From assembly GCF_003574445.1 (NCBI RefSeq), contig NZ_KZ984565.1:62001-126000 (forward strand): a stretch of DNA of 64,000 bases, given 5' to 3'. Both the position numbers and the translations under genes were made by a program. Every line of letters starts with the position of its first letter. The stretch's first letter is position 1. Of the stretch, positions 20,001 to 28,183 are shown piece by piece. The notes beneath the pieces were generated by a model. It was not told the origin of the DNA, ran no database searches, and worked only from the letters and a program-made list of their open reading frames with translations. Origin of the DNA: Streptomyces sp. YIM 130001 (GTDB lineage: Bacteria; Actinomycetota; Actinomycetes; Streptomycetales; Streptomycetaceae).

Positions 20001-20578
20001 GCCCTGCCGACCGTGCGCCCAAGCAGGACCGCAGCCGCGCCACCCGACAGCGTCTCCTGGAGGCCGCCGTCTCCTGCCTCGCCGAGCGCGGCTGGGCGGG
20101 CTCCACGGTGTCCATGGTCGCCGAACGCGCGGGGGTGTCGCGCGGGGCCGCGCAGCATCACTTCCCGACCCGTGAGGACCTGTTCACGGCGGCCGTCGAG
20201 TACGTCGCCGAGCAGCGCTCGCAGGCGCTGCGCGAGCTGCCGGTGCAAAACCGCGGAGCCGTCGTGCATGCGCTGGTCGGCCTCTACACCGGACCGCTGT
20301 TCCGGGCCGCCCTGCACCTGTGGGTGGCCGCAGCCGACGAACCGCAGCTGCACGCGCGCGTGAGCGAACTCGAGGCACGCGTCGGACGCGAGAGCCATCG
20401 CATCGCCGTCGAGCTGCTCGGCGCCGACGAACGGCGCCCCGGCGTACGCGAAACGGTCCAGGGCCTGCTCGACATGGCCCGCGGCCTGGGTCTCGCCAAC
20501 CTCCTCACGGACGACGCCGCGCGCCGGGAGCGGGTGGTGGGGCAGTGGGCGGTGATCGTCGAGCGCGCGCTGGACTGA
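19988..20578 (+). CDS. TetR-family transcriptional regulator of the catabolic operon
   Basis: 196 aa. N-terminal HTH (TRQRLLEAAVSCLAERGWAG, VSMVAERAGVSRGAAQHHFP, TREDLF) and an all-helical ligand domain with RAALHLWVAAADEPQL. The start overlaps the enoyl-CoA hydratase gene by 13 nt, so it is the last gene of the operon and is probably expressed with it. By position it is the analogue of AtuR/LiuR-type repressors, and the palindrome at 9696-9711 is its probable operator. The ligand is presumably a pathway acyl-CoA. Confidence 0.88.
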   Translation: MAVVSPADRAPKQDRSRATRQRLLEAAVSCLAERGWAGSTVSMVAERAGVSRGAAQHHFPTREDLFTAAVEYVAEQRSQALRELPVQNRGAVVHALVGLYTGPLFRAALHLWVAAADEPQLHARVSELEARVGRESHRIAVELLGADERRPGVRETVQGLLDMARGLGLANLLTDDAARRERVVGQWAVIVERALD

Positions 20579-20580
20579 TC

Positions 20581-20625
20581 CGCGCTGCCGCCCTCCGCGC
20601 TGCCGCCCTCCGCGCTGCCGCCCTC
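20581..20625 (+). repeat. Three perfect 15-bp tandem repeats between genes
   Basis: CGCGCTGCCGCCCTC repeated three times directly after the TetR stop codon and before the convergent pdxH end. No other element was seen in this short gap. Confidence 0.9.
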
Positions 20626-20645
20626 CGGGCCGCCGCAAGGTCTGC

Positions 20646-21416
20646 TCAGGGCGCGAGCCGCCGCACCGTCCAACTGCCGTCCGCCACGCGCGCGTACCGG
20701 AGCCGGTCGTGCAGCCGGTTCTCCCTGCCCTGCCAGAACTCCACCTCGTCGGGCACCACCCGGATCCCGCCCCAGTGCGGCGGTACGGGCACCTGCGCGC
20801 CCGGCGGGTAGCGGTCCGCGAGTTCCGCGTACGCCCGATCGAGTTCCTCGCGGGAGGCGATCTGCGTGGACTGCCGGCTGGCCCAGGCGCCGAGCTGTGA
20901 ACCGTGCGGCCGGGAGCGGAAGTAGCGCGCGGTCTCGTCCCGGCCGATCCGCTCCGCACCGCCCGTGACCAGGACCTGCCGGGCCATCGAATGCCACGGG
21001 AAGAGCAGCGCCACGCGCGCGTTGACCGCGATGTCGCGGGCCTTGCGGGATTCGTAGTTGGTGAAGAAGACGAAGCCGTCTGCGTCGTAGGCCTTGAGGA
21101 GCACGGTGCGGGAGCTGGGGCGGCCGTCCGCGTCGGCGGTGGAGACGACCATCGCGTTCGGTTCGTAGAGGCCGCCGTTCCGCTCGGCCAGGGCCGCCTC
21201 CGCGAACCAGCGCCCGAACTGCTCCATCGGCTCCCCGGCGAGCTCCGCCGGATCGACACCCTCGGCGCGGTACTGGCGGCGCATCACGGCCGGATCGTCC
21301 AGGTCGGCCGGGCTGGACGGTGGGACCTCGCGGGCGCCCGGGCCGCCGGTGGCTTCCTGCGGGGCGCCCGCGGTGTCCTGAGGGTCCGTGGGGTCGCGGC
21401 GGGAGTGATCGGTCAC
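20646..21416 (-). CDS. pdxH: Pyridoxine/pyridoxamine 5'-phosphate oxidase
   Basis: 256 aa from a GTG at 21414-21416. FMN-binding split-barrel protein with the PdxH motifs RTVLLKAYDADGFVFFTNY, ESRKARDI, ALLFPWHSMARQVLV and the C-terminal signature PPHWGGIRVVPDEVEFWQG. It oxidises PNP/PMP to pyridoxal 5'-phosphate in the vitamin B6 pathway. The N-terminal 40 residues are a Pro/Ala-rich extension. Divergent from the citrate synthase gene, an order I recall as conserved in Streptomyces. Confidence 0.93.
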   Translation of the reverse strand: MTDHSRRDPTDPQDTAGAPQEATGGPGAREVPPSSPADLDDPAVMRRQYRAEGVDPAELAGEPMEQFGRWFAEAALAERNGGLYEPNAMVVSTADADGRPSSRTVLLKAYDADGFVFFTNYESRKARDIAVNARVALLFPWHSMARQVLVTGGAERIGRDETARYFRSRPHGSQLGAWASRQSTQIASREELDRAYAELADRYPPGAQVPVPPHWGGIRVVPDEVEFWQGRENRLHDRLRYARVADGSWTVRRLAP

Positions 21417-21737
21417 CCCGTCATCCTGCCGCACCGAAGGGGTGGCTTCCGACCCCTGGGAGGTGGTCTCATGGCACTGAGTGCCGCAAGCTCCTGTCGA
21501 TGTGGCACTCCAGGACCCCGTCCTGTCCGCACGCCGGCCGGATGACCTCCGGCCGTACGGGGCATGACCCGGTCGACCGGAACGGACCGCGAGTCGCGGA
21601 GGGCGTCTGCCGAGGCGCCGTCCAGGGGCGCCGACCGCGGATCCAGGCCGGTGGCCACCTGTTCCTGACATGTGGTCAGCCAATGCACCTGTCGCCGCGG
21701 CAGTCACCCTCTGCCGCCACTCATGAGGAGCCGCCTT

Positions 21738-22838
21738 ATGTCCGACTTCGTACCCGGTCTCGAAGGAGTCGTCGCGTTCGAGACGGAGATCGCCGAACCG
21801 GACAAGGAAGGAGGCGCCCTGAGGTACCGCGGTGTGGACATCGAGGACCTGGTCGGCCATGTCTCCTTCGGGAACGTGTGGGGCCTCCTCGTGGACGGCG
21901 CCTTCGCGCCCGGCCTTCCGCCCGCGGAGCCGTTCCCGATCCCGGTGCACTCCGGGGACATCCGCGTCGACGTGCAGTCCGCGCTCGCCATGCTCGCCCC
22001 GGTCTGGGGCCTGAAACCACTGCTGGACATCGACGAGTCCCGCGCCCGCGACGACCTCGCGCGCGCCGCCGTGATGGCCCTGTCGTACGTCGCCCAGTCC
22101 GCCCGCGGGCAGGGCATGCCGATGGTGCCGCAGCGCGAGATCGACAAGGCCGAGAGCGTCGTCGAGCGGTTCATGATCCGCTGGCGCGGTGAGCCGGACC
22201 CGCGGCACGTCAAGGCCGTCGACGCCTACTGGACCTCCGCCGCCGAGCACGGCCTGAACGCCTCGACGTTCACCGCCCGGGTCATCGCCTCCACCGGCGC
22301 CGATGTCGCCGCAGCCCTCTCGGGCGCGGTCGGCGCCATGTCGGGGCCGCTGCACGGCGGCGCACCGTCCCGGGTGCTCGGCATGATCGAGGAGATCGAG
22401 CGCACCGGGGACGCCGCCGGCTACGTCCGGCAGGCCCTCGACAAGGGGGAGCGCCTGATGGGCTTCGGACACCGCGTCTACCGGGCCGAGGACCCGCGCG
22501 CGCGGGTACTGCGCCGTACCGCGAAGGAGCTCGCGGCGCCGCGCTTCGAGGTGGCCGAGGCGCTGGAGCGGGCCGCGCTTGAGGAGCTGCACGCCCGTCG
22601 CCCGGACCGGGTGCTGGCCACCAATGTCGAGTTCTGGGCGGCGATCGTCCTGGACTTCGCCGAGGTGCCGGCCCATATGTTCACGTCGATGTTCACCTGT
22701 GCCAGGACGGCCGGCTGGAGCGCGCACATCCTGGAGCAGAAGCGCACCGGACGCCTGGTGCGTCCGTCCGCGCGCTACACGGGCCCCGGCACGCGCGACC
22801 CGCGCGCCATCGAGGGTTACGCGGATCTGACGGGCTGA
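21738..22838 (+). CDS. citA: Citrate synthase 2 (citrate synthase-like)
   Basis: 366 aa from the ATG at 21738 behind GAGGAGCCGCC. Short prokaryotic citrate synthase-like protein: LRYRGVDIEDLVGH, catalytic His regions GPLHGGAPSRV and GFGHRVYRAEDPRARVL, and the late acidic segment LDFAEVPAHMFTSMF. Its length and GALRYRGVD start match the CitA/'citrate synthase 2' branch rather than the main hexameric enzyme. Condenses acetyl-CoA with oxaloacetate, or possibly a related acid such as propionyl-CoA (2-methylcitrate). Confidence 0.88.
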   Translation: MSDFVPGLEGVVAFETEIAEPDKEGGALRYRGVDIEDLVGHVSFGNVWGLLVDGAFAPGLPPAEPFPIPVHSGDIRVDVQSALAMLAPVWGLKPLLDIDESRARDDLARAAVMALSYVAQSARGQGMPMVPQREIDKAESVVERFMIRWRGEPDPRHVKAVDAYWTSAAEHGLNASTFTARVIASTGADVAAALSGAVGAMSGPLHGGAPSRVLGMIEEIERTGDAAGYVRQALDKGERLMGFGHRVYRAEDPRARVLRRTAKELAAPRFEVAEALERAALEELHARRPDRVLATNVEFWAAIVLDFAEVPAHMFTSMFTCARTAGWSAHILEQKRTGRLVRPSARYTGPGTRDPRAIEGYADLTG

Positions 22839-22870
22839 CCGGGTCTGTCGGGCCATCCGGAAACGCAGAC

Positions 22871-22943
22871 GACCCGCGGGCCTTGGTCCCCGCCGTACGA
22901 AACGGCGGGGAGCCGGCCGGACAATACCGGCGGCCCGCGGGTC
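22871..22943 (+). terminator. Nested double hairpin downstream of citA
   Basis: Outer arms GACCCGCGGGCC (22871-22882) and GGCCCGCGGGTC (22932-22943) enclose an inner hairpin CCCCGCCGT/ACGGCGGGG (22888-22896, 22902-22910). No U-tract, typical of Streptomyces terminators. Confidence 0.6.
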
Positions 22944-23332
22944 GGGTGACTGCTTGGGATTGGGCCGGCTGCGCACATGCATCGCGCGCTGGTCCGGCAC
23001 CGCACTGGTTCTACGGTGGCAGGCTGCTAGCCCGCAGCCACCTCACCTGTCCGGTATGTCATCACTTCCGAACCACCTCCCTTCCGGTTGATTCCCACAC
23101 TAGGAGTCGTCCCCGGGCGGCATCAAGGGATTTTCTGCGACCTTGACGGAGGCGGCTGAAAACCGGCATGGAACAGGTCGTACCGGGGCACCTCGACGCC
23201 CCAGGACAACGATTCGGGCGTGGACCCGACCACGTTTTGACAAACGCGCTGTGCTCTGTGTCACGTTCGAGTTGAATGATCGGTGAGCGGTGCACACCGA
23301 CAAGCTGACTCGTCCTGCATGGGGGTGGCCAG
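22944..23332 (+). other. Intergenic region before the PAS protein
   Basis: About 390 bp without a convincing reading frame. A consensus -35 hexamer TTGACA is at 23237-23242, but no matching -10 is clear. Likely the promoter region of the PAS-domain gene. Confidence 0.5.
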
Positions 23333-24724
23333 ATGAGTGCTTCCCGGCGCAGCGGTACGGCGGACTCCTTGGGGCCGGGAGACCCCGAGCCCGATCCGGA
23401 GACCGAGCGCGATCCGGAGCGTGACGGACCGGCGTCCGACGATCTGCTCGCGGCTCTCCTCGACGGCATGGACGCGGCCCTGTGCGCCTTCGACGCCGAC
23501 GGCGTGGTCACGCACTGGAACCGCGAGGCGGAACGCATCCTCGGCTGGACCGCAGAGGAGGCCGTCGGCCGCCGCGGATTCGCCGGCTGGGCGGTGCGCA
23601 GCGCCGACGCCGACGAGGTGGCGGAGCGGCTGCTGGGTGCGATGGGGTCGCCGGGGCGTCAGGTGCACGAGTTCGCGCTGCTGACCAAGGACGGCGGCCG
23701 GGTCCTGGTCCGTACCCAGTCCGCGGCCGTGCGCGGTCCCGACGGCGAACCGGCGGGTGTGTACTGCGCGTTCAGCGAGGTGCACACCCAGATCGACCTG
23801 GAGCGTTCCATCGCGCTCAGTGAGGCGCTCTTCGACTCGGCGTCCTGGGGCGTCGTCCTCGTGGACGCCGATCTGCGCCCGGCCGTGGTCAACGGCCATG
23901 CGGCACGTGCCCTCGGCGTGGGCCGCAGCTCCCTGCTCGGCCGCCCGCTCGGTGAACTCCTCACCCGAGGCGTCGAGGACCTGGAGAACGCCTTCACGCA
24001 CGTCCTGTCCGAGGGCGCACCGCCCGAGCCGGCCGAGATGTGGGTCACCCTGCGCACCGACGAGGGCGAGTCGCGGCGCTGCTGGCGCAGCGGTTTCGTA
24101 CGCCTGTCGTCGCCGCTCGCGGAGGAGCCCGTACCGCTGGGTGTGGGCTGGCTGTTCGTGGACGTCACGGAGGCCAAGCAGCTCGAGCAGGAGGCGGCGC
24201 AGCTGCGCTTCCGCGCCAACCAGCTGCACCGCGCCGCACGCGCGTCCGCCGAGTGCGAGGACCCCTACGAGGCGGCGACGGTCCAGCTGGACTTCGCACT
24301 CGCCGGCTTCGCCGATCACGCCCTGATCGACCTGACGTCGTCACTCGAGCCGCCCCGCCTGGTGCGGTCCGCGGCCACTCCCGCCGGTACGCCGGGGCCC
24401 GTGCAGTCCCTCGCCAAGGGCGGCATTCCGCTGCGGTACGCGCCGGGGCATCCGGCGCTGCAGTGCCTGGAGCGGGCGGGTTCGGTACGGGCGTCGGCGG
24501 GCGCCGCGGGGTCCACGGACGCCGAGCAGTGGGCCGAGGCCCGGCAGTGGCCGTCCGACGCGGTGCACGCCCTGTGCGTGGCGGCGCGCAGCCGCGGGCG
24601 CACGGTGGGCGTGGTGACGTTCCTGCGGGGCGTGACGCGCCCGCCCTTCGAGCGGGGTGAGGCGATGTACGCGGAGAGTGTGGCCGTACGGATCGCCGCG
24701 AGTCTGGATCTGGTGGGGCGCTGA
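23333..24724 (+). CDS. PAS-domain signalling protein (no output kinase or phosphatase)
   Basis: 463 aa. Two PAS domains: first about residues 35-155 (AALCAFDADGVVTHWNREAERILGW), second about 165-280 (SWGVVLVDADLRPAVVNGHA...LGRPLGELL). A GAF-like C-terminal half (about 300-463; YEAATVQLDFALAGFADHALIDL, HALCVAARSRGRTVGVVTFLRG) follows a short coiled coil (KQLEQEAAQLRFRANQL). Streptomyces relatives often end in a PP2C/SpoIIE phosphatase; that domain is absent here and no kinase motif is visible. It may act by protein-protein contact, or be a truncated phosphatase relative. Confidence 0.8.
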   Translation: MSASRRSGTADSLGPGDPEPDPETERDPERDGPASDDLLAALLDGMDAALCAFDADGVVTHWNREAERILGWTAEEAVGRRGFAGWAVRSADADEVAERLLGAMGSPGRQVHEFALLTKDGGRVLVRTQSAAVRGPDGEPAGVYCAFSEVHTQIDLERSIALSEALFDSASWGVVLVDADLRPAVVNGHAARALGVGRSSLLGRPLGELLTRGVEDLENAFTHVLSEGAPPEPAEMWVTLRTDEGESRRCWRSGFVRLSSPLAEEPVPLGVGWLFVDVTEAKQLEQEAAQLRFRANQLHRAARASAECEDPYEAATVQLDFALAGFADHALIDLTSSLEPPRLVRSAATPAGTPGPVQSLAKGGIPLRYAPGHPALQCLERAGSVRASAGAAGSTDAEQWAEARQWPSDAVHALCVAARSRGRTVGVVTFLRGVTRPPFERGEAMYAESVAVRIAASLDLVGR

Positions 24725-24866
24725 CGACGACGGTGCGTTGCCGGGCACCGGAGTCGTCGGGCACGCGCGCGTAGGCCCTGGAGTCGTGAGGCACGCGCGC
24801 GTAAGGAGGGTGTTTTCCGGCTCTGCGCGCGCGTGGCCGATCGCCCTCCACGCGCGCGAGGAGGCG

Positions 24867-25622
24867 TCACCGCCGGTAGAAGATCCGGTCCCCGTAGCGG
24901 CGGAAGATCTGGCCGTTCCAGTCGTGGCCGCCGTCGACGTTGCCCGAGCGCAGCAGCGGCGGTTCGATGCCGCGGGCCAGCAGGTCACCGGCCGCGCGGG
25001 CCATCACGGCCTGCAGCAGGGCGTTCGTCACGACGCTCGACGCCGGTCCGAAGGGGGCCTCGATGCCCTCCGCGCTGAGCTCCGCGTCGCCGACCGTGAT
25101 CTTGCTGTCGAGGACGAGGTCGCAGTGGTCCTTGAGGAAGGTGCCGGACACGTGCCGGGACTTGGTCTCCGTCGCGTACGCCACCGAGGTCACGCCGATC
25201 ACCTTGATGCCGAGCGCGCGGGCGTTCATCGCCATCTCGACGGGCAGGGCGTTCCGCCCGGACAGCGAGATGATCACCAGGACGTCGCCGGCCGTGGCGG
25301 GACTGGTGTCGAGTACCGCGCCCGCCAGACCGTCCACCCGTTCCAGGGCGGAACCCAGGGTCGCGGGCATCACGTCGACGCCGACGACGCCCGGCACCGC
25401 GAGCAGGTTCATCAGGGCGAGCCCGCCCGCCCGGTACACGATGTCCTGGGCGGCGAGCGAGGAGTGCCCGGCGCCGAAGGCGAAGAGCCGGCCGTCCGCC
25501 TCGACCGTGTCCGCGATCATCGCGGCCGCGGCGGCGATGGACTCGGACTCCTCGTCGCGGACCCGCTCGAGCAGGCCGATCGCGGCGTCGAAGTACTGGT
25601 CCGCCAGCTTGTTCCCGTCCAT
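24867..25622 (-). CDS. SIS-domain phosphosugar-binding protein (UPF0309 type)
   Basis: 251 aa from the ATG at 25620-25622. Single SIS domain: GRLFAFGAGHSSLAAQDIVYRAGG (sugar-phosphate loop) and VLVIISLSGRNALPVEMAMNARALG (Ser-rich phosphate loop), ending LLRSGNVDGGHDWN. This is the pattern of the UPF0309 group; relatives such as MurQ, AgaS and GmhA handle amino- or heptose phosphates. A DasR-like site just upstream supports a link to N-acetylglucosamine metabolism, but the reaction is unproven. Divergent from dmdR1 across a 350-bp gap. Confidence 0.85.
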   Translation of the reverse strand: MDGNKLADQYFDAAIGLLERVRDEESESIAAAAAMIADTVEADGRLFAFGAGHSSLAAQDIVYRAGGLALMNLLAVPGVVGVDVMPATLGSALERVDGLAGAVLDTSPATAGDVLVIISLSGRNALPVEMAMNARALGIKVIGVTSVAYATETKSRHVSGTFLKDHCDLVLDSKITVGDAELSAEGIEAPFGPASSVVTNALLQAVMARAAGDLLARGIEPPLLRSGNVDGGHDWNGQIFRRYGDRIFYRR

Positions 25623-25972
25623 CGAGCAGGCCCCTTCCGCCTTGTGTCGCCGCTCACGTTGCGGTCTGGACCAGTGGACTGTCAATACGGACCGCACGGA
25701 CCCCCGGGGGGTGTGCGGGCCCCGCCGGTGCCCCCCTCCGGCCGGGTCCCGCACCACGCGCCACCCCGCATACGCCGCGCACGCACGCCGAGTCAGCACC
25801 AGACCCCTCTCGAAATCGCTCCGAACACCGTCACAGGCCCGGAATTCCGGGCCGGAATCGGGTTTTCGGGCCCCGCCTCACGCGGGCGCGGCACGGTTGT
25901 CGGCGGTATGCGTCAGAATTGAGTCCGGGGCCACCGCACGACGATTTTCTGTCACAGCATCGAGGGGCACGT
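25623..25972. other. Divergent intergenic region SIS gene / dmdR1
   Basis: 350 bp with no convincing gene. It holds the DasR-like site (25660-25675) near the SIS start and the dmdR1 leader. I found no good match to the 19-bp iron box in front of dmdR1. Confidence 0.5.
25660..25675 (-). promoter_or_regulatory. DasR-like operator (dre) upstream of the SIS gene
   Basis: On the minus strand the site reads ACTGGTCCAGACCGCA, 13 of 16 positions equal to the DasR consensus ACTGGTCTAGACCACT (consensus from memory), with the core GGTC-N2-GACC intact. It ends 38 bp before the SIS-gene start. Confidence 0.55.
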
Positions 25973-26665
25973 ATGTCCGGACTGATCGACACCACGGAGA
26001 TGTATCTCCGCACCATCCTCGAGCTCGAAGAGGAAGGTGTGGTCCCCATGCGTGCCCGGATCGCGGAGCGGCTCGATCAGAGCGGCCCGACGGTCAGCCA
26101 GACGGTGGCTCGCATGGAGCGCGACGGACTGGTCTCCATCGCCAGCGACCGTCACCTGGAGCTGACCGAGGAGGGCCGCCGCCTGGCCACCCGCGTGATG
26201 CGCAAGCACCGGCTCGCCGAGTGCCTGCTGGTCGACGTGATCGGCCTGGAGTGGGAGCAGGTGCACGCCGAGGCCTGCCGCTGGGAGCACGTGATGAGCG
26301 AGGCGGTCGAGCGCCGCGTCCTCGACCTGCTGCGCCACCCGACCGAGTCGCCGTACGGCAACCCGATCCCGGGGCTCGAGGAGCTGGGCGAGAAGGCGGA
26401 GGCCGATCCCTTCCTCGACGTGGGGATGGTCAGCCTGGCCGACCTGGACGCGGGCGCCGAGGGCAAGACCGTGGTCGTGCGCCGGATCGGCGAGCCGATC
26501 CAGACCGACGCCCAGCTGATGTACACGCTGCGCAGGGCGGGGGTGCAGCCCGGCGCGGTGGTCAGCGTCACCGAGTCGCCCGGCGGAGTGCTGGTCGGCA
26601 GCAGCGGTGAGGCGGCCGAGCTCGAGTCGGAGATCGCCTCGCACGTGTTCGTCGCCAAGCGCTGA
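25973..26665 (+). CDS. dmdR1: Iron-dependent DtxR-family repressor DmdR1
   Basis: 230 aa from the ATG at 25973 behind GAGGGGCAC. N-terminal HTH (RIAERLDQSGPTVSQTVARM), dimerisation/metal domain, and C-terminal SH3-like domain (GKTVVVRRIGEPIQTD). All metal ligands known for DtxR fall at identical numbers: Met10, Cys102, Glu105, His106 (regulatory site) and His79, Glu83, His98 (ancillary site). This makes it an iron sensor, not MntR. In S. coelicolor DmdR1 represses siderophore genes at TTAGGTTAGGCTCACCTAA-like boxes. A near full-length antisense frame overlaps it. Confidence 0.95.
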   Translation: MSGLIDTTEMYLRTILELEEEGVVPMRARIAERLDQSGPTVSQTVARMERDGLVSIASDRHLELTEEGRRLATRVMRKHRLAECLLVDVIGLEWEQVHAEACRWEHVMSEAVERRVLDLLRHPTESPYGNPIPGLEELGEKAEADPFLDVGMVSLADLDAGAEGKTVVVRRIGEPIQTDAQLMYTLRRAGVQPGAVVSVTESPGGVLVGSSGEAAELESEIASHVFVAKR

Positions 26666-26674
26666 CGGCAGCGA

Positions 26675-26693
26675 CCCGCGGACGGTCCGCGGG
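26675..26693 (+). terminator. Hairpin terminator of dmdR1
   Basis: CCCGCGGA-cgg-TCCGCGGG, an 8-bp perfect stem starting 10 bp after the dmdR1 stop codon. Confidence 0.6.
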
Positions 26694-27250
26694 AGCGCCC
26701 CTGCGAGGTGTTCCCGCGACCGCCCTCCGTCGGCACACCTACCTCAACTGCCCCTTTTGTAGCGGCACTTGAGGCAACAAATCGAAGATTCACTGTGCGG
26801 AACGGCAGCGCCGGGACGTTTTGCGTGCCACGCTGTCGCGTGAGGCATATGACGTGAGAGCTCTTGACCGCCGGGGGACGGATCGGGATCGAGGAGGGGG
26901 CGGGACATGTGCCACCGCGACCTGCACGTCCGCCCGGGCCCGGCGCGGCCCCGAACAGCAGAGGGCCCCGGCGCCTCGCGACGCCGGGGCCTGTCCTCCC
27001 CTGTGCTGACCCGGAGCCCCGAGCTCCCAGGGTCAATCCCCTCGGACCGTTTTCCCCGAGCGGTCCGCCTCCCGCAAAAGGTCTCCCCTCGGCCGCGCCG
27101 ATCATTCCTTGAGGGTGGTCACTCGAACGAGGGTTGTTGCCACCAGAAGCACCGTTTTCGAATGCAGGTTCTATAGCGTTTGCCGTACGAAGCGGTCGGT
27201 CGTACGGGACGAGCCGGGGCAAGTGGGCCCGCAGAGGGGGTGCCAGGACC
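26694..27250 (+). other. Intergenic region dmdR1 / hydrolase with possible small ORF and hairpin
   Basis: About 560 bp, locally less GC-rich near 26750-26800 (TTTTGTAG, CAACAAATCG), which suggests a promoter there. A short frame opens at an ATG at 26907 behind GAGGAGGGGG and runs through a strong hairpin (26964-26991). No established gene recognised. Confidence 0.5.
26964..26991 (+). terminator. GC-rich hairpin in the hydrolase leader region
   Basis: GGCCCCGGCG (26964-26973) pairs perfectly with CGCCGGGGCC (26982-26991) across an 8-nt loop, followed by CTGTCCTCCCC. It could be a terminator or attenuator upstream of the hydrolase gene. Confidence 0.5.
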
Positions 27251-28150
27251 ATGGTGCGACGCATCGACGTATCGGGGGCAGGGGGCGCACGTCTCGCCGC
27301 CTGGGAGTACGCCGACCCTCCGAAGCTCTGGGAGGCCTCCCGGACGGAGCCCGACGGCGAGGCGGATCCCTCGCCCGGCGTGCTGTTACTGCACGGCCTG
27401 ATGGGCCGTGCATCGCACTGGGCCGGCACCGCCCGCTGGCTGGCCGAGCGCCACCGCGCCGTCGCGCTCGACCAGCGCGGACACGGCCAGAGCGACAAGC
27501 CGCCCGAGGGCCCCTTCACCCGCGACGCCTACGTCGACGACGCCGAGGCCGCCCTGGTCCAGCTCGGCCTCGCCCCTGCCGTGCTCATCGGCCACTCGAT
27601 GGGAGCGCTCACCGCCTGGCAGCTCGCCGCACGCCGGCCCGACCTGGTCCGCGGCCTGATCATCTGCGACATGAAGGCCTCACCGCTGGGTGCCGCCTCG
27701 CAGCGCGAGTGGGCCGACTGGTTCAAGGCCTGGCCGCTGCCCTTCGCGACCCTCGCCGACGTACGCAAGTGGTTCGGCGAGGACGACCCGTGGGTGGAGC
27801 GCCCCAATCCGGCACGCGGCGACTTCTACGCCGAGGTGATGACGGAGTCCGAGGACGGCTGGCGCCCCGTGTTCGCCCGCGACCAGATGCTGGTCTCCCG
27901 CGAGACCTGGGTCTACGACGCGCACTGGGAGGAACTGGCCCAGGTCCAGTGCCCGGCCCTGGTGGTCCGCGGCCTGGACGGCGAACTGGGCCGCGCGGAG
28001 GCCCAGGAGATGGTCCGCGTCCTGCCCCGTGGCGCGTACGCGGAGGTGCCGGACGCCGGACACCTGGTCCACTACGACCGGCCGGACGGCTGGCGCACGG
28101 CGGTGGAGCCGTTCCTGGACGGCGTGCTGACGGGGAGCGAGCCGGCGTGA
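27251..28150 (+). CDS. Alpha/beta hydrolase with a TTA (bldA-type) codon
   Basis: 299 aa from the ATG at 27251. Alpha/beta hydrolase fold: oxyanion strand GVLLLHGLMGRASHW, nucleophile elbow VLIGHSMGALTAW (Ser), late acid region CPALVVRGLDGELG and catalytic His DAGHLVHYDRP. Substrate unknown. Codon 46 (27386-27388), in the oxyanion-loop LLL, is TTA, the rare leucine codon read by the bldA tRNA; it is the only TTA I found in any gene of this window. Translation may therefore be tied to morphological development. Convergent with the next gene across a hairpin. Confidence 0.88.
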   Translation: MVRRIDVSGAGGARLAAWEYADPPKLWEASRTEPDGEADPSPGVLLLHGLMGRASHWAGTARWLAERHRAVALDQRGHGQSDKPPEGPFTRDAYVDDAEAALVQLGLAPAVLIGHSMGALTAWQLAARRPDLVRGLIICDMKASPLGAASQREWADWFKAWPLPFATLADVRKWFGEDDPWVERPNPARGDFYAEVMTESEDGWRPVFARDQMLVSRETWVYDAHWEELAQVQCPALVVRGLDGELGRAEAQEMVRVLPRGAYAEVPDAGHLVHYDRPDGWRTAVEPFLDGVLTGSEPA

Positions 28151-28156
28151 GGCCGA

Positions 28157-28183
28157 CGCGCCCGTCAGGCGGTGACGGGCGCG
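28157..28183. terminator. Bidirectional hairpin between convergent genes
   Basis: CGCGCCCGTCA (28157-28167) pairs with TGACGGGCGCG (28173-28183), an 11-bp stem with a 5-nt loop. It lies just after the hydrolase stop and overlaps the last codons of the membrane protein on the other strand. Confidence 0.6.
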
